Below, one piece after another: positions 6,532 through 11,038 of a DNA stretch of 11,038 nucleotides; positions within the stretch are counted from its first letter, which is position 1, and the number at the start of each line of letters is the position of its first letter. Under the pieces are notes generated by a model. It had not been told where the DNA came from, searched no databases, and saw only the letters and a program-made list of their open reading frames with translations. A program made the position numbers and the translations under genes. Location: positions 1-11,038 of the forward strand of contig USKL01000029.1 of the NCBI GenBank assembly GCA_900555225.1, given 5' to 3'. This DNA comes from an uncultured Collinsella sp. (GTDB lineage: Bacteria > Actinomycetota > Coriobacteriia > Coriobacteriales > Coriobacteriaceae).

Positions 6532-7265
6532 TACGCAAGCCCCAAGTGTGCTTTAACCTCGGCAGCGCGACGGCGGGACACGGGCACCGTCGAGGTTACG
6601 CGATCGAGCCTGAGCTCCATAAGACCCGTGGAACCGATCTCGACATTGTGCACGTCTTCCAAATTGACCAGATAGCTGCGGTGGACACGGATAAAGCCCT
6701 CGGAGGCCAGGCGCCGCTCGAGCGAAGAGATCGACTCATTGATCAGGTACGTTCCCTCGGCGCAGACGGCGTTGCAAAAATCGGCGCGCGCCTCAAAGTA
6801 GCAGACGTCTGCGGCGGGAATGAACACCTTTTTGCCCCCGCGGTCCACCGTCAGACGCAAAGGCTGGCGCGGAGCATGGATAACACGACGGGCACCCAAG
6901 GCTGCCTCGATCTTGTCGAGTGCCTTTGACAGGCGTGCGTCCTCGACCGGCTTGACGACATAGTCGACCGCATCGAGGTTATACGCATCAGCGGCAAATT
7001 CGGCAAACGCCGTCACAAACACAACCACCGGCGGCGTCTTTAGGTTCTGCAGCGTCTCGGCAAGCTCAATTCCCGAGCGCCCGGGCATCGTGATGTCTAA
7101 AAACAGCACGTCGGGCTTGTTCGACAGAATCAGCTCCACGGCTTCGGTGACATTGCCCGCCTCGGCAATCTGACCCACACGCGTATCCTTTTCCAACAGA
7201 TAGCGTAGCTCAGCCCTAATTTGGGGCTCGTCATCAACCACCAGGATGTTCCAGCCTTCGGACAT
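6531..7265 (-). CDS. LytTR-family response regulator RR2
   Basis: Receiver plus LytTR DNA-binding response regulator, 244 residues, paralogous to RR1. The receiver shows DDE (11-13), phospho-acceptor Asp57 in FLDITMPG, Thr85 in VTAFAEF and Lys105 in VVKPVEDAR. The LytTR domain covers about 137-242, with FIRVHRSYLVNL (191-202) and TVPVSRRR (226-233). RR1 and RR2 share the DNA-contacting stretches almost unchanged, so they may recognise similar repeats. The ATG at 7265 has a GAGGGG ribosome binding site a few bases upstream. It lies 38 bases after HK2 in the same orientation and is certainly its cognate regulator by position. No lrgAB- or cidAB-like target genes, the classical LytSR targets, are present in the window. 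A two-gene operon with HK2 is likely, possibly reading weakly into the phospholipase-like gene. Confidence 0.94.
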   Translation of the reverse strand: MSEGWNILVVDDEPQIRAELRYLLEKDTRVGQIAEAGNVTEAVELILSNKPDVLFLDITMPGRSGIELAETLQNLKTPPVVVFVTAFAEFAADAYNLDAVDYVVKPVEDARLSKALDKIEAALGARRVIHAPRQPLRLTVDRGGKKVFIPAADVCYFEARADFCNAVCAEGTYLINESISSLERRLASEGFIRVHRSYLVNLEDVHNVEIGSTGLMELRLDRVTSTVPVSRRRAAEVKAHLGLA

Positions 7266-7303
7266 ATGCGCTTCCCCTCTTTTTCTCTCAATCCAACCGC
7301 GTG

Positions 7304-8695
7304 CTACACCGTTAGCGGCGCCGGCTCATGCGGCTCGCCGTTCAGCTCGACGATGACCTGCGTTCCCACGCCCTCCTGGGACTTCACGCGCATGCCAGAA
7401 TCTTCTCCGTAAAAGAAATGGATGCGCTGAAGCACGTTGAAGAGCGCCAGGCCGCAACCTCGCTTGACGGAGCCGTCGGCGGTAATGCTCTCGGGCTCCT
7501 CTCGGCGATGCTGCTCAAACAGATGCGCGCAGACTTCTTCGCTCATCCCGATGCCATCGTCCTCGACGATGATCTCCAAACCGTCATCGGTCTCGAAAGC
7601 CCTAACATGAATAGAAAGCGGCTCGGTCTCGCGCTGCGCGTGCTTGATGCAGTTTTCGAGCAACGGCTGCAAGATAAACGGCGGCACCATGCAATCGCGC
7701 ACCTCAAAGTCGATATCGACCGAGACGCGCAGACGGCCGTCGCCATAACGAGCCTGCATAAGATTGATATAGCGAGTGCCCTGTTCCACCTCGTGCTCGA
7801 GCGTGGTGAGCGTATCGGAATCAGAAAGCGTCTGACGATAGTAGTTGGAGAAGTCGATCAGCAGCGATCGCGCCTTGTCGGGCTCGGTTCGAACGAGCGA
7901 CACGATCGTGCTAATGGTATTGAATAGAAAATGAGGATCGACCTGCGATTGCAAGGCGCGCAGCTCCACGCGGGCCGTAAGCTCGTCCTGGCGCTCGAGC
8001 TCAAAGCTCGCAAGCTGCGTGGAAATGAGATCGGCAAAGCCCGAGGCAAGCGCCGTCTGGCGCATATCGATGCTGCTCAGACGGGGATAATACAGCTCGA
8101 GCGTGCCCACGCAATGCCCGCGCACGGTAAGCGGTGCGACAATACCGGCGCGCAGGCGCGGAAAGTAGCCACCTGTCTCGGTCGAGGCATCGCGCGAGAA
8201 CACGCTTTGCTCGCCGCTGTTGATCACGTTGAGCGTAGTCCGCAGCACCACCGGGGTGCCCGCGGGGCATTTTGCCGAGTCCTCGCCCCAGCTTGCCAAC
8301 ACCTGCTTGCCGTCGGTAAAGCAGATGGCAGAGGCGATAGTTTCGGACAGGATGATCTTAGAGGCGCCCAGGGCAGCTTCGGGCGTAAGGCCGCGCGACG
8401 TGTAGGCGAATATTTTTGAAGCGATGGCGAGCGTACGGTCGGTTGCGCTCGATGTGAGGTCGTCGGGAACCACAAAGACATACGAGAAGAAGAAGCACAG
8501 CATGACCATGCCGGCGATGACGACGACGCCCGGAACGGGATTGGGGTTATCGGTTAAATCCCAGATAAGCAGCAGGATAAGCGCCGGAACGACAACACCG
8601 AGCAGGATGGCCTGGACCACATGCTGAGCCGTACGAAAGACCTTGGTAGAGTTGTAGCTCTTGCCCAGAATCAGCCTGTTTAAATCCACCGTCAT
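7304..8695 (-). CDS. LytS-like sensor histidine kinase HK2
   Basis: Paralogue of HK1, 463 residues, with the same layout: two membrane helices (about 26-46 and 54-76), a GAF-like linker (about 85-205), the helix LASGFADLISTQLA (216-229), QVDPHFLFNT with His255, N-box ENCIKHA (Asn348), DDGIGM (379-384) and a GCGLALFN lid (413-420). The Asn normally preceding Pro-His in LytS kinases (present in HK1) is Asp253 here. As in HK1, the five-helix LytS sensor is absent. Start choice is uncertain. The ATG at 8695 touches the AAAAGGGG ribosome binding site with no spacer, while the in-frame GTG two codons later (8689) sits 6 bases after it and may be the true start, shortening the protein by two residues. 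RR2 follows after 38 bases. The signal is unknown. Confidence 0.93.
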   Translation of the reverse strand: MTVDLNRLILGKSYNSTKVFRTAQHVVQAILLGVVVPALILLLIWDLTDNPNPVPGVVVIAGMVMLCFFFSYVFVVPDDLTSSATDRTLAIASKIFAYTSRGLTPEAALGASKIILSETIASAICFTDGKQVLASWGEDSAKCPAGTPVVLRTTLNVINSGEQSVFSRDASTETGGYFPRLRAGIVAPLTVRGHCVGTLELYYPRLSSIDMRQTALASGFADLISTQLASFELERQDELTARVELRALQSQVDPHFLFNTISTIVSLVRTEPDKARSLLIDFSNYYRQTLSDSDTLTTLEHEVEQGTRYINLMQARYGDGRLRVSVDIDFEVRDCMVPPFILQPLLENCIKHAQRETEPLSIHVRAFETDDGLEIIVEDDGIGMSEEVCAHLFEQHRREEPESITADGSVKRGCGLALFNVLQRIHFFYGEDSGMRVKSQEGVGTQVIVELNGEPHEPAPLTV

Positions 8696-8726
8696 CCCCT
8701 TTTATCTACCGCACCGATAGCAATAA

Positions 8727-8748
8727 AGAGGGCCGCAAGCGACCCTCT
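8727..8748 (-). terminator. Intrinsic terminator between amidohydrolase and HK2
   Basis: On the minus strand, AGAGGGTCGC and GCGGCCCTCT form a tight hairpin with one T-G wobble, followed by TTATT (T-rich but broken by an A). It lies about 60 bases past the amidohydrolase stop and 31 bases before the HK2 ATG. It most likely ends the permease-amidohydrolase transcript. Confidence 0.62.
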
Positions 8749-8750
8749 CC

Positions 8751-8765
8751 ATTGCATTATGCAAT
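8751..8765. repeat. 15-base palindrome ATTGCATTATGCAAT upstream of HK2
   Basis: Perfect inverted repeat with 7-base arms around a single central base. On the minus strand it contains CATAAT (8756-8761), a plausible -10 for HK2-RR2, so a protein bound here could block transcription. Its ATTGC/GCAAT half-sites recur upstream of the GT2-HK1-RR1 operon (4057-4084). The operator role is inference. Confidence 0.42.
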
Positions 8766-8766
8766 C

Positions 8767-8803
8767 AAAAACTGTGTTTTACATCCAGCCATCGACAAAC
8801 GGT
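8767..8803 (-). promoter_or_regulatory. Candidate LytTR-type binding repeats upstream of HK2
   Basis: Minus-strand ACCGTTTGT (8795-8803) matches the degenerate LytTR site pattern [TA][AC][CA]GTTN[AG][TG] fully. ACAGTTTTT (8767-8775) matches 8 of 9 positions in the same orientation. They lie upstream of the CATAAT -10 candidate. Their start-to-start distance is 28 bases rather than the usual 21-22, and single matches are common by chance, so autoregulation by RR2 is only a possibility. Confidence 0.25.
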
Positions 8804-8806
8804 ATC

Positions 8807-10084
8807 TTAGGCGCTGTATTTGTTGGCCTCGCCAAAGGTGCCTGCCTCGACGATCCAGCCGTCCTTCATGATGACGTCCATGTTGTCGGTGTTGAGCACG
8901 TGGATGTCGGCGGCGACGTCACCGTTGACGACCAGCAGGTCGGCGCACTTGCCGGCCTCGATAGAACCGGTCTCGTCCTCGATGTGACACATCTTGGCAC
9001 CGTTGAGGGTGGCGCAGGTGATGGTCTCGACCGGAGTGAAGCCGATCTTGTCGACGAACTCGTACATCTCCTCGATGGAGCAAGTGCCGTACGGGGTGAC
9101 GAAGGAGAAGGAGTCGGAGCCGATCGTCATGACGACGCCGCGCTTCTTGGCCTCGCGCAGGCAGTCGTAGTTGCGCTGCAGCTCCTTCTCGACCAGGGTG
9201 CCCTCGTACTTGTCGTGCAGCTCGGGAACGTAGACGGGCGGATAGGTGGCGTACCAGGTGGGCAGGAAGGCGATCGTCGGAGTGAAGAAGGTGCCCTGCT
9301 CGGCCATGAGGTCCATGGTGCGCTCATCGATATCGAAGCCGTGAATCAGCTGCTCGCAGCCAAAGCGAACGGAATCGTAGGCAGCGGCGTGGTTGTTGTA
9401 GCAGTGGCTCCACACGGGGATGCCGACCATCTTGGCCTCTTCGACCACGGCCTGAATCTCCTCGGAGCAGTAGTGCTGATCGCGGCCGGAGTCCCAGCGC
9501 CAGATGCCGCCACCGGTAGCCCAGATCTTGATGGCATCGGGGTTCTCGCGCAGGCGACGACGGACGGCCTTGCGCAGATCCCAAGGACCGTCGACCTGAT
9601 CGCCCCAGGGGTGCGATTCCTTGTTGAGCTCCTGGCTGCAGTGGTGGGAGTCGCCGTGGCCGGCAACGCGGCAGAAGCCAAGGCCGGTGGCCAGAACGCG
9701 CGGGCCCTTGAAGACGCCCTTGTCGATGCAGTCACGGATCTGGATACCAAAGCGGCCGATCTCGCAGACGGTGGTGAGGCCGTGGGTGAGGCAGTCGTAG
9801 GCCTGCTTGACGGCGACGGCCTGCTTCTCGAGGAGCGGCTGCATGACCCAGTCGGTGTCATCATCGGTCAAGTTGCCCGAGAAGTGCAGGTGGGTGTCGA
9901 TCAGGCCGGGAAGGACGGTCTTGCCGGCGGCGTCGATGACCTCAACGCCCTCGGGAAGGTCCTGCATGGCGCCGGCGTACTCGATCTTGCCGTTGTCGTC
10001 GACGAGAACGAGGGAGTTCTCGACCGGCTCGGCACCGGTACCGTCGATGAGCTTACCGCCAACGATTGCATACTTAGTGGACAT
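8807..10084 (-). CDS. Metal-dependent amidohydrolase (imidazolonepropionase/prolidase-like subgroup)
   Basis: Amidohydrolase-superfamily enzyme, 425 residues. The N-terminal beta-sandwich and TIM barrel carry the expected binuclear zinc ligands: DTHLHF (63-68, His65 and His67), a probable carboxylated Lys186 in IKIWATGGG, His227 in WSHCYN, His248 in IHGFDID and catalytic Asp324 in GSDS. The final ADLLVVNGDV and VIMKDGWIV strands return to the beta-sandwich. This resembles the subgroup with Xaa-Pro dipeptidases, Sgx9260-type carboxypeptidases and ochratoxinase, which hydrolyse amide bonds of N-acyl amino acids or dipeptides; the substrate cannot be fixed. There is no signal peptide, so it is cytoplasmic. 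The start is firm: a perfect AAGGAGG (10089-10095) lies 4 bases before the ATG. It follows an APC permease by 131 bases, suggesting uptake and then hydrolysis. Lysine is almost always AAG, and the strong ribosome binding site fits high expression. Confidence 0.92.
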   Translation of the reverse strand: MSTKYAIVGGKLIDGTGAEPVENSLVLVDDNGKIEYAGAMQDLPEGVEVIDAAGKTVLPGLIDTHLHFSGNLTDDDTDWVMQPLLEKQAVAVKQAYDCLTHGLTTVCEIGRFGIQIRDCIDKGVFKGPRVLATGLGFCRVAGHGDSHHCSQELNKESHPWGDQVDGPWDLRKAVRRRLRENPDAIKIWATGGGIWRWDSGRDQHYCSEEIQAVVEEAKMVGIPVWSHCYNNHAAAYDSVRFGCEQLIHGFDIDERTMDLMAEQGTFFTPTIAFLPTWYATYPPVYVPELHDKYEGTLVEKELQRNYDCLREAKKRGVVMTIGSDSFSFVTPYGTCSIEEMYEFVDKIGFTPVETITCATLNGAKMCHIEDETGSIEAGKCADLLVVNGDVAADIHVLNTDNMDVIMKDGWIVEAGTFGEANKYSA

Positions 10085-10094
10085 GGTTCCTCCT

Positions 10095-10106
10095 TATGGA
10101 TCCATA
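10095..10106. repeat. 12-base palindrome TATGGATCCATA before the amidohydrolase
   Basis: Perfect palindrome overlapping the 5' edge of the amidohydrolase ribosome binding site. A second inverted repeat lies just upstream (GAGGCC at 10115-10120 and GGCCTC at 10132-10137). Either could be an operator or an RNA structure affecting ribosome access; both are also short enough to occur by chance. Confidence 0.25.
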
Positions 10107-10166
10107 TAGTGGGCGAGGCCGCATTGGGTTAAGGCCTCACAAAGCTACCCAAGTGGTGCCGGGTTC

Positions 10167-10195
10167 GGTGCGCGGAAGAGAGGGTCCCGCGCACC
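10167..10195 (-). other. Stable hairpin after the permease, without T-run
   Basis: Perfect 9-base arms GGTGCGCGG (10167-10175) and CCGCGCACC (10187-10195) around an 11-base loop, starting about 20 bases past the permease stop. No T-run follows on either strand, so it is more likely an mRNA-stabilising or processing structure between permease and amidohydrolase than a full intrinsic terminator. It could let the downstream gene be expressed at a different level from the permease. Confidence 0.5.
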
Positions 10196-10215
10196 TGATC
10201 CGCCCCGGCTCGGCG

Positions 10216-11038
10216 TTACTTTTTGCGGGAATTGGTGAAGGCCATGAGAGCCAGGCCGACGGCCAGCCAGCCGATCACGATGCTCCACTCCACCATGTTG
10301 AGAGAGGCGGGAGAGAACGGAATCACGAGCAGGCCGATGATGATAGCGCAGGCAGCGATGGCGAGGCAGATGCCAAACTTGCCGCCGGGCACCTCGTAGG
10401 GACGAGGCAGGTCGGGCTCGGTGAAGCGCATGCGCAGGCAAGCGAGGGCGACCATGCCGCAGGAGAAGATGAAGGCGAGAGCCGACACGTTGGTCAGAGG
10501 GATGAGCATGTTCTTGCCCAGGAACGGACCGACGACGGTGATGACACCCAGGACGACGCAGGCGAGCTTGGGGGCGCCGGACTTGGGGTCGACCTCGGCG
10601 AACTGCTCGGGCAGCTGGCCCTTGCGGCCCATGGCGAGCATGATGCGGCTCGTGGCGCCGTAGAAGGAGTTCATCGGGCCCATGGGTCCAAGCGTGGCGA
10701 TGACGAGCATGGCCAGGTACAGGAGCATGTTGATGCCCTTGAGGCAGGCGAGCGCGGGAACCGGGCTCTTAACGAACTCATGCCAGTCGAGGATGGTGCC
10801 GAACGAGTAGATACAGACCATGTAGAAGCCGCCGGCGGCCAGCAGAGCCAGGGAGATGATCTTGCCGAACTTGTTCCAGTTGAGGCCCTCGGCCGCTTCC
10901 TCAGCCTGCTGGGGAATGGTGTCGAAACCGGCGTAGAAGAACGGGGTCAGAACCAGGACCGACACGATACCGGCGAACAGGCTGGTGCCCTCGGTGGCGG
11001 CCTTGCCGCCGCCAGCGCCGGCGACCTGGGAGAACACA
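10216..11038 (-). CDS. APC-superfamily amino-acid permease (5' end beyond right edge)
   Basis: C-terminal part (about 273 residues) of an amino-acid/polyamine/organocation permease, which normally has 12 membrane helices and about 450-500 residues. The visible part has about seven helices, consistent with helices 6-12. The first contains PFFYAGFDTIPQQAEEA, the conserved helix-6 stretch of APC porters around the substrate site. GPMGPMNSFYGATSRIMLAMGR follows as the typical helix 8 and loop region. The frame is open through the right edge; a GTG at 11037 is internal, not the start. The protein ends in a short basic tail (NSRKK). It precedes the amidohydrolase by 131 bases and probably imports that enzyme's substrate or a product-related amino acid. 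Substrate specificity cannot be read from the visible part. Confidence 0.9.
   Translation of the reverse strand, partial: VFSQVAGAGGGKAATEGTSLFAGIVSVLVLTPFFYAGFDTIPQQAEEAAEGLNWNKFGKIISLALLAAGGFYMVCIYSFGTILDWHEFVKSPVPALACLKGINMLLYLAMLVIATLGPMGPMNSFYGATSRIMLAMGRKGQLPEQFAEVDPKSGAPKLACVVLGVITVVGPFLGKNMLIPLTNVSALAFIFSCGMVALACLRMRFTEPDLPRPYEVPGGKFGICLAIAACAIIIGLLVIPFSPASLNMVEWSIVIGWLAVGLALMAFTNSRKK

Noticed and set aside
5446..6675. 409-codon plus-strand open frame opposite the phospholipase-like gene
   Set aside because: It spans a real minus-strand gene, an intergenic promoter region and the end of RR2, has no recognisable domain, and no ribosome binding site decides a start.
10103..10131. TTAACC with TATATG as a promoter for the amidohydrolase
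   Set aside because: Transcription would start at or within the ribosome binding site, leaving almost no leader, so the pairing is probably coincidental.
8759..10132. Long open frame on the plus strand (457 codons) opposite the amidohydrolase
   Set aside because: It is a mirror of the strongly biased GC-rich codons of the amidohydrolase. Its translation is low-complexity (many G, V, D, A, L), shows no family motif, and covers the minus-strand gene whose catalytic motifs are intact.
1..11038. CRISPR array, tRNA or rRNA genes, insertion sequence, phage or defence system
   Set aside because: No spaced direct repeats, cloverleaf, transposase/integrase or defence-domain motifs were seen. All coding space is explained by ordinary metabolic, transport and regulatory genes.

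Overview
All supported genes lie on the minus strand, so transcription runs from high to low coordinates. The DNA is G+C-rich (about 60% by eye), with mostly G/C third codon positions, strong AGGAGG-like ribosome binding sites and intrinsic terminators. The gene set is LytS/LytTR two-component systems, an Atg22-type MFS protein, a zinc-dependent phospholipase C-like protein and an amidohydrolase beside an APC permease. This fits an anaerobic Coriobacteriia actinomycete, most like Collinsella or a close relative. The taxon is inferred from general resemblance; no marker gene is present.

Layout in transcription order, from the right edge: (1) the C-terminal part of an APC amino-acid permease (right edge to 10216), then a metal-dependent amidohydrolase (10084-8807). 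Together they look like an uptake and hydrolysis module for a peptide-like or N-acyl compound. (2) A LytS-like sensor kinase, here HK2 (8695-7304), and its LytTR regulator RR2 (7265-6531). (3) A cytoplasmic zinc-dependent phospholipase C-family protein (6438-5494). (4) An Atg22/UMF1-type MFS permease (5392-4133). (5) A GT2 glycosyltransferase (3961-2774) joined by an ATGA stop/start overlap to a second LytS-like kinase HK1 (2777-1434), followed by its LytTR regulator RR1 (1361-645). (6) A YfcE/MJ0936-type metallophosphoesterase (548 to the left edge), which runs off the window.

The most notable feature is a pair of paralogous LytS/LytTR systems about 4.5 kb apart. Both kinases keep the LytS GAF-like linker and catalytic core, but have a short two-helix membrane anchor where LytS has its 5TM sensor. 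One pair is translationally coupled to a glycosyltransferase, suggesting a link between envelope glycan synthesis and signalling. Several intergenic regions carry terminator hairpins placed just ahead of the next gene, and the two kinase-operon upstream regions share ATTGC/GCAAT inverted half-sites.

No tRNA, rRNA, CRISPR array, insertion sequence or phage gene was seen. No gene-free stretch exceeds about 175 bases. Nothing here proves a new system; the coupled glycosyltransferase-kinase-regulator operon and the duplicated short-anchor LytS systems deserve the closest look.
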